Shown in pieces: positions 1 through 7,230 of a stretch of DNA of 17,030 nucleotides. The position numbers and the translations under genes are program-made. Below the pieces are notes generated by a model. That model was given only the letters and a program-made list of their open reading frames with translations, ran no database searches and was not told the DNA's origin. This DNA is from Treponemataceae bacterium (GTDB lineage Bacteria; Spirochaetota; Spirochaetia; Treponematales; Treponemataceae). The stretch spans positions 1 through 17,030 of the forward strand of contig JAILRX010000216.1 in the NCBI GenBank assembly GCA_024697985.1, in the 5' to 3' direction. Every line of letters starts with the position of its first letter. The first letter of the stretch is position 1.

Positions 1-644
1 ACTTTTTCAGGTGATTTTTGACTTGGGAATCGGAGCAGAAATCCTTCATGATATTTCATGATTTCATAAACTTTTAAAACACCTGTGCTTAAAACAAGCG
101 GTCCAAAATACAGGTCCGAAAAATCTTCGAGCGTGTTGATAATGAACTTTGAAGGGCAGGTATAGTTAAGCTGTTTTCTGGTTTCAACAAGTCCAAGACT
201 TTCAAAAAGCTCGATTGCCTGTGAATATGAAATCAATTTTTGTTTGATTACGATGTTATCGTTTATAAGTCTGGCCATTTCACTTTTCAATGCTTCAAGA
301 TCTGAATCTGAAAGTCCATCCTGTCCGTCAATCGTGTAATAATATCCGTGACCAAGACTGTGTCCTACCAAAAGTCGTTTTTTTGGAAAGATGTTGTGCG
401 CGGCTGTTGCAAGCACAAAACAAAGGGAACGTCTGTAAATTGCAGCACCATCAGCTGAATCCAAAAGGACTGGTTCAATCTGCGCATCAATATCAATTTT
501 CTGATACAGCGAGCAGATTTCATTGTTGATTCTTAAAGCTGCTATCTGTTCAGATGGCTGGTCAAAATTATGTAAAATTATTTCCGGTGAGATTTCGTTT
601 TCAAAAGCAATTTTTTTTCCGTTCGGAAATGTGATTGTATTCAT
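1..644 (-). CDS. Nucleoside (uridine) kinase with ThrRS-like N-terminus, partial
   Basis: The first 214 residues are visible; the C-terminal part lies off the left edge. Residues 1-60 read like a TGS-type domain. They are followed by a region like the second additional (editing-type) domain of threonyl-tRNA synthetase, with GHSLGHGYYY at 94-103 giving an HxxxH motif (H95, H99). In the family this resembles, these two domains are fused to a P-loop uridine-kinase/phosphoribulokinase domain that phosphorylates nucleosides in pyrimidine salvage. The kinase half is not visible, so the kinase role is inferred from family architecture. The start is ATG at 644, supported by a GGAGG Shine-Dalgarno (653-657) 8 nt upstream. 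The gene is divergent from the FHA gene, with about 107 bp shared upstream. A bare ThrRS fragment is a less likely alternative. Confidence 0.72.
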   Translation of the reverse strand, partial: MNTITFPNGKKIAFENEISPEIILHNFDQPSEQIAALRINNEICSLYQKIDIDAQIEPVLLDSADGAAIYRRSLCFVLATAAHNIFPKKRLLVGHSLGHGYYYTIDGQDGLSDSDLEALKSEMARLINDNIVIKQKLISYSQAIELFESLGLVETRKQLNYTCPSKFIINTLEDFSDLYFGPLVLSTGVLKVYEIMKYHEGFLLRFPSQKSPEK

Positions 645-675
645 TTTCTTATCCTCCAATGAGATAGATGTTAAA

Positions 676-681
676 ATTATA
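676..681 (-). promoter_or_regulatory. Probable -10 box for the nucleoside kinase gene
   Basis: On the minus strand TATAAT is a perfect -10 hexamer at 681-676. Transcription would begin near 669, leaving a leader of about 25 nt that holds the GGAGG ribosome site. The -35 region about 17 bp upstream (TTTCAA) is weak, so the promoter rests on the -10 and its position. Confidence 0.42.
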
Positions 682-717
682 ATTCGTAAATCTTTATTTT
701 GAAAGAAATTTTTTAAT

Positions 718-745
718 TTGCATTTTGTACGCTTGGCCTTATAAT
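718..745 (+). promoter_or_regulatory. Promoter of the FHA/phosphatase/kinase operon, possibly leaderless
   Basis: TTGCAT (718-723) and a perfect TATAAT (740-745) are separated by 16 bp. The expected transcription start, 6-7 nt past the -10, falls on or next to the A of the ATG at 752. No Shine-Dalgarno lies before that ATG. The mRNA may therefore begin at the start codon. Confidence 0.5.
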
Positions 746-751
746 TTAAGT

Positions 752-1096
752 ATGGCAGATGAAACAATTATTACATCAAGTGCTGTAGGACAGCGCTTGG
801 AAAGTATCGGCGATGTCGACCGTGCTTCATATCTTGTTTTCAACAACAATAAGGTTCAGCTTGTAAGTCAGATTACGATCGGACGCTCTCCTGACAATAA
901 TATCGTTGTTGATAATAAACTGGCTTCACGTCATCATGCGATAGTTCAGAAAATCAAAAATGACTATTACATCAAGGACTTGGACAGTACGAACGGCACT
1001 TTTTTAAACGGAACTCGGCTTCCAAAAGACCGATACGTAAAGCTTAATCACAACGATAAAATTTCAATCGGAAACGAAAATATAGTAATCAACTAG
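752..1096 (+). CDS. FHA-domain phosphothreonine-binding protein
   Basis: A 114-residue protein that is almost entirely one forkhead-associated domain. The diagnostic motifs are GRSPDNNIVVDNK (about 44-56) followed by SRHH, then DSTNGTFLNG (about 78-87). These hold the Arg, Ser, His and Asn residues that contact phosphothreonine in FHA proteins. About 30 residues precede the domain, including several Ser/Thr that a kinase could modify, as in GarA/OdhI-type proteins (inference). I chose ATG 752 over an upstream in-frame TTG at 725 because the TTG lies upstream of the -10 box and its extra residues do not look like part of the domain. The gene is first in a tight operon: the next start lies 1 nt after its stop, and the kinase two genes on is the obvious source of its phosphorylated partner. 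Confidence 0.85.
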   Translation: MADETIITSSAVGQRLESIGDVDRASYLVFNNNKVQLVSQITIGRSPDNNIVVDNKLASRHHAIVQKIKNDYYIKDLDSTNGTFLNGTRLPKDRYVKLNHNDKISIGNENIVIN

Positions 1097-1097
1097 A

Positions 1098-2081
1098 ATG
1101 AGTTCGTTTTTGTTTGAAAGCACATGTCCTCAAAATCCTCCTTCCACGAAAGATTTTCTTCCGGTTATTGAAGATGTCATCAAGGTGCTTCAAAAAGAAG
1201 ACCAATCAGTCAGACCTAAGGCAAACAACAAAAAACCTGGCGGAATCATCAATTTGATTCAAGGTATTCCGACAATACTCGTTCCGGATTTGCATTCCCG
1301 CTACGATTTTCTCGTAAAGATTTTGAATTACAGGCCATCAAATTTTTCTGTACTCGAACTTCTTGAAAAGGGACTAGTAAATCTTCTTTTTGTCGGGGAT
1401 GGACTTCATTCTGAAAGGGCAGGTCTTGAAAGGTGGAACTCAGCCTATGACGATTTTTTGAGCGGGAATTTCAAAGGCAAAGCGATGACAGAAGAGATGT
1501 CTTTGGGATTAAACCTGATGTTTCTTGTGATGAAATTAAAAATCGCCTTCCCGAGACACGTGCATTTTTTAAAAGGCAATCACGAAAATATTTTGAATGA
1601 TGATGAAAACGGAAATTATCCATTCAGAAAGTTTGTTGATGAAGGGCAGATGTCCTACGAATTCATGAAGGCAACCTATCCTGAAAAACTGATAAAAAAC
1701 TATGCTGTTTTCGAAAACCTGCTTCCAGTCTTTGCTGTCGGATCTGATTTTCTCGTGAGCCACGCAGAGCCTGCCCGCTATTTTTCAAAGACTGAAATCT
1801 TGAACTGCTATCAGCATCCTTCGGTCATTACAGGCTTGATTTGGACACGTAACGACGAGGCTCTTGGAAATCCTGCAATTCAACTTTTGGATGAATATTT
1901 TCCTGAAAATCCTTCCAGCCTTTATTTTGCAGGCCACAGACCGGTTAAAGAAAAATTTGCTCTGCGTGAAGAAGGGCGTTTCGTTCAAATCCATAATCCT
2001 GAAAAAAAACAAATTATTATATTAAATCCAAATGATGCTAAAAATTTTAGGGACGGCATCATAAATCTTGATGAGGTGTAG
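1098..2081 (+). CDS. PPP-like metallophosphoesterase
   Basis: A 327-residue soluble protein with the ordered metal-site motifs of the calcineurin-like superfamily: PDLH (D64, H66), GDG (D101), GNHE (N161, H162), SHAEP (H222) and AGHRP (H280). The spacing and the GNHE block resemble the PPP class of Ser/Thr phosphatases. The first two blocks differ from the PPP signatures (DLHS for GDxHG; GDGLHSE for GDxVDRG), so the substrate may be a phosphoprotein or something else, such as a dinucleotide. It starts 1 nt after the FHA stop with no clear ribosome site, which suggests translational coupling. It ends 3 nt before the Ser/Thr kinase, so dephosphorylating kinase targets is the natural inference. 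The first 50 residues have no recognised motif. Confidence 0.75.
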   Translation: MSSFLFESTCPQNPPSTKDFLPVIEDVIKVLQKEDQSVRPKANNKKPGGIINLIQGIPTILVPDLHSRYDFLVKILNYRPSNFSVLELLEKGLVNLLFVGDGLHSERAGLERWNSAYDDFLSGNFKGKAMTEEMSLGLNLMFLVMKLKIAFPRHVHFLKGNHENILNDDENGNYPFRKFVDEGQMSYEFMKATYPEKLIKNYAVFENLLPVFAVGSDFLVSHAEPARYFSKTEILNCYQHPSVITGLIWTRNDEALGNPAIQLLDEYFPENPSSLYFAGHRPVKEKFALREEGRFVQIHNPEKKQIIILNPNDAKNFRDGIINLDEV

Positions 2082-2084
2082 AAG

Positions 2085-3692
2085 ATGACATCAATTCCAG
2101 AAAAAATCGGAAACTACAAAATTACGGCGGTGATTGCAAAGGGCGGTATGGGAACCGTTTACAAGGCGATTCATCCATCATTGAAGCGCTACGTCGTAAT
2201 TAAAAAACTGACGATCCGCGGAAATCCTGCTTTGATCGAAAGGTTCAAGCGAGAAGCCCAGATTATGATGGACTTGCAGCATCCTAATATCGTGCACATG
2301 TTTGATTTTTTCAAGGAAGGCTCAAATTATTACATCGTAATCGAATTTATTGATGGTCTTGCCCTTGATAAGCTTATAAAAAAACGAGGCAAAATTTCAG
2401 AGCCTCTTGCCATGCTTGTTTTGCGCGATACTTGTCGTGCTCTGCGCCATGCCCATCAAAAAGGCGTAATCCACAGGGACATAAAACCCGGAAACATTCT
2501 TTTATCGAAACACGGCGAAGTAAAACTGGCCGATTTTGGTATTGCTTCGAGTGAGAAAACTCGCGAAAACGAAGGTGGGGAATCTTTGACTCAGGATGGA
2601 AGTGCGCTTGGAACGCCTTCTTATATGCCGCCTGAGCAGTTTTCAGACAGCAAGACCGTAGATTCACGCGCTGATATTTATGCTCTTGGTGTCATGCTTT
2701 ACGAAATGGTTACAGGACAAAAACCTTTCCCCGGTTCTTTCAGTTCGGAAACTCTTGAACTCATCAACAAGGGAAAATATCAGAATCCTAAAAAGCTTGA
2801 GCCAAAACTTAACTGGAGAGTCCGTTCTCTCATCCGAAAGATGATTCAGCCTAAGGCCAAAAACCGAATCCAGGACGTCAAAAAAATCATCAAAATATGC
2901 GATAAATATCTTGAAAAATACGATTTGGAACAGGTTCGAAAACTCCTTGTTATCGAAATGATCAAGGATAAGACTTTCAAGGAACCGCCTTTTACAAAAA
3001 AGAAAGGTACCTGGCCAATTTACACATCGATTGCAGGCGCCATTGTTGTTGCCGTCGGTGCGTTTTTCCTCTGGCATTTCGGCTGCATACAGTCGACGCT
3101 TTTGCGAAAATGGTATACGCCAATCACCTTGAACCTGACCCTTCCTCAAAGTGCCAAATTCCAGACCGATTTACCGGCCCGCGCCTTGTTTTTCGAAAAT
3201 GACCGGAAGTTCATTCCTGAAGTCAAGGGTTCAGGCCGTACATTTTACAGCATCAAGGTTAAGGATGAAAAAGGCAAAAAGGTAGCTTCAAATAATTATA
3301 AAATTCGGCCTGTTTACCTTAAGCACGGCAGTTACAGAATGAAAATTGTTACCGGTTCTTATGTTTGGTGGCAGTCTCTTGAAGTAACTTCCGAGGCCAA
3401 GGATATCAACCTGAACTTTTTGAAACATGAAAGACGAAGCATAAATATCCACACATCAAGTTTTGATGCCGTTACGAACAAGGATTTGAGCCGCAAGAGC
3501 GAATTTTTGTTCCAGAACAGCAAGGGTGCTTTCGTTAAGGCCAAGGATATTCCAAAAGATGAATTTTTGAACGGCAGAATCTGGCGAATCCAGGTGTCTT
3601 GTCCGGGCTATAAAACGGAGTTCCTCGATCTTAGGATTGAGTGGTATCAGGACGATCTTTACTTAAATATTGCTCTTGAAAAACAAAAGTAA
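2085..3692 (+). CDS. Membrane Hanks-type Ser/Thr protein kinase
   Basis: A 535-residue single-pass membrane kinase. The catalytic domain (about 10-275) is intact: glycine loop AKGGMGTVY (18-26), VVIKK with catalytic K40, HRDIKPGN (130-137; D132, K134, N137), DFG (150-152), GTPSYMPPE (176-184) in place of the usual APE, and SRADIYALG (194-202). A basic stretch leads to one transmembrane helix (about 311-330). The remaining 205 residues should lie outside the membrane. They contain no PASTA repeats; they look beta-rich, and segments such as GSYRMKIV and CPGYKTEF recall PEGA-type domains (inference). The start has a GAGGTG ribosome site lying across the previous gene's stop. It likely phosphorylates Thr/Ser residues read by the co-encoded FHA protein. 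The ligand is unknown. Confidence 0.92.
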   Translation: MTSIPEKIGNYKITAVIAKGGMGTVYKAIHPSLKRYVVIKKLTIRGNPALIERFKREAQIMMDLQHPNIVHMFDFFKEGSNYYIVIEFIDGLALDKLIKKRGKISEPLAMLVLRDTCRALRHAHQKGVIHRDIKPGNILLSKHGEVKLADFGIASSEKTRENEGGESLTQDGSALGTPSYMPPEQFSDSKTVDSRADIYALGVMLYEMVTGQKPFPGSFSSETLELINKGKYQNPKKLEPKLNWRVRSLIRKMIQPKAKNRIQDVKKIIKICDKYLEKYDLEQVRKLLVIEMIKDKTFKEPPFTKKKGTWPIYTSIAGAIVVAVGAFFLWHFGCIQSTLLRKWYTPITLNLTLPQSAKFQTDLPARALFFENDRKFIPEVKGSGRTFYSIKVKDEKGKKVASNNYKIRPVYLKHGSYRMKIVTGSYVWWQSLEVTSEAKDINLNFLKHERRSINIHTSSFDAVTNKDLSRKSEFLFQNSKGAFVKAKDIPKDEFLNGRIWRIQVSCPGYKTEFLDLRIEWYQDDLYLNIALEKQK

Positions 3693-3709
3693 GTCCTCAT
3701 TTATTCACC

Positions 3710-3759
3710 TTGACTTATGAACCAAAATTAATATATTTATAGTAGACAAGTTGAGGTGA
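3710..3759 (+). promoter_or_regulatory. lon promoter and ribosome binding site
   Basis: TTGACT (3710-3715) and TATATT (3732-3737) lie 16 bp apart; a second -10-like TATAGT sits at 3738-3743. GAGGTGA (3753-3759) is a strong Shine-Dalgarno before ATG 3763. Two inverted repeats overlap the site: TAAGTC/GACTTA (3690-3695 and 3712-3717) across the -35, and TTCACCT/AGGTGAA (3704-3710 and 3754-3760), whose right arm covers the Shine-Dalgarno. I see no CIRCE-type (HrcA) operator. Confidence 0.55.
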
Positions 3760-3762
3760 ATT

Positions 3763-6129
3763 ATGAGCGAGACTGAAATCATTCCGGCAGAAAAACTGCT
3801 ATCAAATAAATTAACTATTCTTCCAATAATGGGGCATCCTGTTTTCCCAGGAATTTTTTCTCCATTGATGATCAACAATTCTGATGATGTGAAGGCTGTG
3901 GAGGAAGCTTTTAACGGCGATTCTCTTATCGGTGTCACCATGGTCAAAAATGATGCTGAAGAACCGAGTGCAACAGACCTTTATTCAGTTGGAACTGTGG
4001 CAAGAATAATCAAGAAAATCAATCTGCCTGAAGGCGGAGTAAATATTTTTATTTCGACAATCAAGCGCTTTAAAATCAAAAAATTTATCAGCGTTCAAAG
4101 TCCAATTGTTGCCATCGTAGAATATCTTGATGATGATGAAACAGGCAATAAAAACGAAATCCGTGCGCTTACACGAGCCCTCATCAGCGAGATGAAGGAG
4201 GTTAGTGAAAACAACCCTTTGTTCTCAGAGGAAATGCGGCTCAACATGGTCAATATCGATCATCCTGGAAAAATCGCGGATTTCATAACTTCAATACTGA
4301 ACATCGAAAAGGACGAGCAGCAGAGAATCCTTGAAACACTCAACGTAAGAAAGCGTATGGAAAACGTTCTTGTTTTCATCAAAAAGGAGCAGGAACTTTT
4401 AAGGATTCAAAAGCGAATTCAAACTGATTTGAATGATAAAATCGAAAACAATCAGCGAAAATATTTTTTAAGGGAAGAACTTAAATCCATCAAGGAAGAA
4501 CTCGGCGAATTTACGGATGCTAAGAGTTCTGATTATCAGAAATTTGCGGATAAGATTGCTTCCTTTAACTTTACCGGTGAAATCAAGGAAACTGTCGAAC
4601 GTGAACTTGAAAAATTTCAGATTATGGATCCTGAGTCGAGCGAATATATTGTTTCCAGAAACTATCTTGAAACAATCACGCTTCTTCCATGGAATTCTGA
4701 AAACACCGAGTATTATTCGATTGATCAGGCTAAGAAAATCCTTGATGCGGATCATTATGGACTTGATGATGTCAAAAAAAGACTCCTTGAGTTTCTTGCC
4801 GTCAGAAAGGTTCGTGGTGACAACAAAGGTGCAATTATTTTGCTGGTAGGACCACCGGGAGTTGGTAAGACAAGTATCGGAAAGGCTGTTGCAAAAGCAA
4901 TGAACAAACCGTTCTTCCGCTTTTCAGTCGGAGGTCTTCGAGACGAAGCTGAAATCAAGGGCCACAGACGAACTTACGTCGGCGCGCTTCCTGGAAAAAT
5001 CATTCAGGGGCTTAAAATTACAAAGTCAAATTCCCCGGTTTTCTTGATTGATGAAATCGACAAAATGGGGGAGTCACATCAGGGTGATCCTGCAAGTGCC
5101 CTCCTTGAAGTCCTTGATCCTGAACAGAACGTTTCGTTCCGAGATCAGTATCTGGATTTGCCTTTTGATATTTCGAATGTGCTTTTCATCCTTACGGCCA
5201 ACACATTGGATTCTGTTCCAGAACCACTTTTGGACAGGGCTGAAATCATCAACCTTTCGGGTTACATTGATCAGGAAAAGATCGAAATTGCCAAAAATTA
5301 CCTGATTCCAAAAAGCATAGTCAAAAACGGCCTTAAAAAATCTCAGGTTAAGTTTGATAAAAAAGCCTTGGATTTGATCGTTACAAGCTATGCTCGAGAA
5401 AGCGGAGTACGAAATCTTGAAAAATGCATCGATAAAATCAATCGAAAGTATTGTACTGAACTTTTGACTCGTAGCGAACTTGAATCAAATCCTGAAATCC
5501 TGCAGGAAAAAATTACGATTACTCCTTCAGAAGTTTTGAAATATCTTTCAAAGCCAATTTTCAATGAGGATGAAATCCTTGCGGCCGATAAGCCAGGAAC
5601 TGCCATCGGACTTGCTTGGACAAGCATGGGCGGTGATACATTGCTTATTGAATCAATTGCTTACGAAGGAAAGGGTGGTCTTGTTCTTACAGGTAAACTC
5701 GGGGACGTAATGAAAGAATCTGCCAACATTGCTATGAGCTGGGTTAAAAAATACGCAATTAAAAACGGTCTTAAGAAAAAGGACTGGTTTGATAAAAACA
5801 CGATTCACCTGCATTTCCCTGAAGGCGCTACTCCTAAGGACGGACCTTCTGCCGGCATTACTATCGTAACGTCTTTGATTTCCCTCTTGAAAGGAAAGAC
5901 GATCAAGAAGCATTTTGCAATGACTGGTGAACTTTCTCTTACTGGAAAAGTTTTACCAATCGGCGGATTGCGTGAAAAAACCGTTGCAGCAAAACGAAAT
6001 AAGATTACTGATATCATCATTCCGAAAGCAAATGAACGCGACCTTGAAGAAATTCCTGAACTTGTTAAAAAGGGATTGAAGTTTCATCCTGTTACGAGTA
6101 TCGAAGAGGTTCTCTCTTTGGTATTTTAA
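3763..6129 (+). CDS. lon: ATP-dependent Lon protease
   Basis: A 788-residue protein, normal length for bacterial LonA. In order: an N-terminal substrate-binding LON domain (about 15-205), a coiled-coil helical region (about 205-310), an AAA+ ATPase with Walker A GPPGVGKT (363-370, K369) and Walker B LIDEID (428-433), and a C-terminal serine protease domain. The catalytic dyad is S696 in PKDGPSAG and K739 in LPIGGLREK, 43 residues apart as in E. coli Lon. It degrades misfolded and selected regulatory proteins in the cytoplasm. It is transcribed from its own promoter in the 70-bp gap after the kinase gene and is followed by a bidirectional terminator. No key residue is missing. Nothing in the sequence ties it functionally to the kinase operon upstream or the partner-switching operon downstream. 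Confidence 0.97.
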   Translation: MSETEIIPAEKLLSNKLTILPIMGHPVFPGIFSPLMINNSDDVKAVEEAFNGDSLIGVTMVKNDAEEPSATDLYSVGTVARIIKKINLPEGGVNIFISTIKRFKIKKFISVQSPIVAIVEYLDDDETGNKNEIRALTRALISEMKEVSENNPLFSEEMRLNMVNIDHPGKIADFITSILNIEKDEQQRILETLNVRKRMENVLVFIKKEQELLRIQKRIQTDLNDKIENNQRKYFLREELKSIKEELGEFTDAKSSDYQKFADKIASFNFTGEIKETVERELEKFQIMDPESSEYIVSRNYLETITLLPWNSENTEYYSIDQAKKILDADHYGLDDVKKRLLEFLAVRKVRGDNKGAIILLVGPPGVGKTSIGKAVAKAMNKPFFRFSVGGLRDEAEIKGHRRTYVGALPGKIIQGLKITKSNSPVFLIDEIDKMGESHQGDPASALLEVLDPEQNVSFRDQYLDLPFDISNVLFILTANTLDSVPEPLLDRAEIINLSGYIDQEKIEIAKNYLIPKSIVKNGLKKSQVKFDKKALDLIVTSYARESGVRNLEKCIDKINRKYCTELLTRSELESNPEILQEKITITPSEVLKYLSKPIFNEDEILAADKPGTAIGLAWTSMGGDTLLIESIAYEGKGGLVLTGKLGDVMKESANIAMSWVKKYAIKNGLKKKDWFDKNTIHLHFPEGATPKDGPSAGITIVTSLISLLKGKTIKKHFAMTGELSLTGKVLPIGGLREKTVAAKRNKITDIIIPKANERDLEEIPELVKKGLKFHPVTSIEEVLSLVF

Positions 6130-6130
6130 T

Positions 6131-6227
6131 CGACTTGACGCGGGCACAATTGCGTCGTGCACAATTTTGTCGCCGGATTCGTGGTGACTCGACACGGGCA
6201 CAATTGCGTCGTGCACAACTTAGTCGA
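6131..6227. repeat. GC-rich intergenic repeat, four 15-bp units in two tandem 42-bp blocks
   Basis: Two 42-bp blocks (6131-6172 and 6185-6226) are identical except at 5 positions and are separated by 12 bp. Each holds two adjacent 15-bp units beginning GCACAA: 6144-6158, 6159-6173, 6198-6212 and 6213-6227, consensus GCACAAYTNNGTCGN. Units 1 and 3 are identical. Each block contains a GTGCAC palindrome (6157-6162, 6211-6216). GACGC/GCGTC (6137-6141 and 6152-6156) and GCGTCG/CGACGC (6206-6211 and 6225-6230) can form hairpins. The stretch 6131-6240 is 58% GC (64 of 110), well above the flanking genes. It may be a dispersed intergenic element or a cluster of protein-binding sites; the function is unknown. 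Confidence 0.8.
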
Positions 6228-6248
6228 CGCGCCACTGCCTCAACGGGC

Positions 6249-6295
6249 AAAAAAAAACTGCCTTCAAAGTTACTAAAACTTCGGGCAGTTTTTTT
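6249..6295. terminator. Bidirectional intrinsic terminator between lon and the anti-sigma-type gene
   Basis: Nine A residues (6249-6257), then CTGCC (6258-6262) pairing with GGCAG (6284-6288), an inner AAGTT/AACTT stem with a 5-nt loop, then seven T residues (6289-6295). The A and T tracts make it work in both directions. It sits between two converging genes, so it can end lon transcripts on the plus strand and the partner-switching operon on the minus strand. Confidence 0.85.
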
Positions 6296-6331
6296 ATTTT
6301 GAAGAATGAACTTCAAAATTAATCTTTATGC

Positions 6332-6868
6332 TCAGATCTGTCGTTTTTGCTGGAACTTTTTCAGCATGGCAACGCCGTTTCTCTTTCCGTTATAAACAAA
6401 TCCACCGTCCCAATATTCAAGGGCAGCAAACAAGGCGTTTCCTCCGTCCTGATCGTCACTGTCTTTTGTTCGGAATGAAACGAACTTTGAAAGTGCATCA
6501 AGATCTGATTTTTGAAGGCATTCGATTCGTTTTTTGTTGAATTCATTCCATTTTTCAAGGTCCTTGAAACCTTCACCTTCATCTTCTACGATCAAATGAG
6601 CATGGCTTGGACTGAATGAATACCAAACCTTAACTTTCTTTGACTTATCGCATTTGTTACCGTGTTTTACGGCATTTTTAATAACTTCGCTAATCTGCTG
6701 TTCAAGAAGGTTGATTTCTTTGATTTCAAGTGGTGCAGACTGTACAATCAGCAAAGTATAGTAACGAATTTGTCTGTAATCAGATTCAAATTCCTTGTAC
6801 AACATATTGGTTTTATCAAACAATGGATCATTTTCATCTGATCTTAATTCAATAAACTGTTCCATCAT
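6332..6868 (-). CDS. HATPase anti-sigma-factor-type serine kinase (RsbW/SpoIIAB-like)
   Basis: A 178-residue soluble protein with a GHKL ATPase fold. The N-box is EVIKNAVKHGNK (61-72; E61, N65), the G1 box is VEDEGEGF (94-101), and a G2-like GGNALFAALEYWDGG follows (142-156). Proteins of this type bind a sigma factor or another target and phosphorylate a STAS antagonist. That antagonist is encoded 11 nt upstream, and the matching phosphatase comes first in the operon. About 45 residues precede the domain core. The start is ambiguous among TTG 6871, ATG 6868 and ATG 6865; I chose ATG 6868 because AGGAG (6876-6880) then lies at the usual 7-nt spacing. No sigma gene is adjacent, so the target is unknown. 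Confidence 0.82.
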   Translation of the reverse strand: MMEQFIELRSDENDPLFDKTNMLYKEFESDYRQIRYYTLLIVQSAPLEIKEINLLEQQISEVIKNAVKHGNKCDKSKKVKVWYSFSPSHAHLIVEDEGEGFKDLEKWNEFNKKRIECLQKSDLDALSKFVSFRTKDSDDQDGGNALFAALEYWDGGFVYNGKRNGVAMLKKFQQKRQI

Positions 6869-6879
6869 CAAAATACTCC

Positions 6880-7218
6880 TTACTCTGCAATCATCAAAAG
6901 TGCTTCTTCAACACTGTTTGCTATAGGGAAGTACCCCATAAGTTTTGTAAGCTCGATTACTTTCTTTACAGAGCCGTGTATGTTAGAGATTGCAAGTTTT
7001 AAGTTCTGCTTTTTGATTGTAGAACAGATGTAAATCAAGGCACCGATTCCAGACGAGTCAATATAGTCTACTTGCTCAAGATTGATGATAAAACTCTTAA
7101 TATCCTTTTCAAGCATTTTCATGACGAGTTCTTTCAATTTATATGAGTTATACAAATCCATTTCGCCATTAACATCGATAATGTAAACTTCTCCGTTTTT
7201 GCGTATTTTGAGTTCCAT
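6880..7218 (-). CDS. STAS-domain anti-sigma-factor antagonist
   Basis: A 112-residue protein consisting of a single STAS domain, the usual size for SpoIIAA/RsbV proteins. The core is VDYIDSSGIGALI (50-62). By alignment with SpoIIAA (D57-S58), the phosphorylated residue should be S55, directly after D54. The N-terminal strand and the GEMDLYN segment (18-24) also fit the family. ATG 7218 is preceded by AAGGAG (7225-7230) with 6-nt spacing, starting right after the phosphatase stop. The gene lies between its predicted phosphatase (12 nt upstream) and its predicted kinase (11 nt downstream), giving a complete switch in one transcript. When unphosphorylated it should bind the HATPase and release that protein's target. 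Confidence 0.92.
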   Translation of the reverse strand: MELKIRKNGEVYIIDVNGEMDLYNSYKLKELVMKMLEKDIKSFIINLEQVDYIDSSGIGALIYICSTIKKQNLKLAISNIHGSVKKVIELTKLMGYFPIANSVEEALLMIAE

Positions 7219-7230
7219 TCAATGCTCCTT

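Noticed and set aside
290..529. 79-codon plus-strand frame at the left end
   Set aside because: Antisense to the nucleoside kinase, whose minus-strand frame is open to the window edge and has a clear ribosome site.
725..751. TTG 725 as the start of the FHA protein
   Set aside because: It lies upstream of the TATAAT box at 740-745, has no ribosome site, and adds nine residues that do not look like part of the domain. ATG 752 is preferred.
2664..3149. 161-codon minus-strand frame inside the kinase gene
   Set aside because: Antisense to conserved kinase sequence, with no domain or start signal.
3693..3762. Heat-shock CIRCE operator before lon
   Set aside because: No TTAGCACTC-type inverted repeat is present; only short inverted repeats around the -35 and the Shine-Dalgarno.
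6131..6227. CRISPR array
   Set aside because: The repeated units are 15 bp and directly adjacent in pairs, there is only one 12-bp spacer-like gap, and no cas genes are present.
5953..6316. Minus-strand reading frames of 74-87 codons across the end of lon and the repeat
   Set aside because: Their peptides simply repeat (for example HDAIVP) because the DNA repeats; they overlap the lon end and have no convincing start signals.
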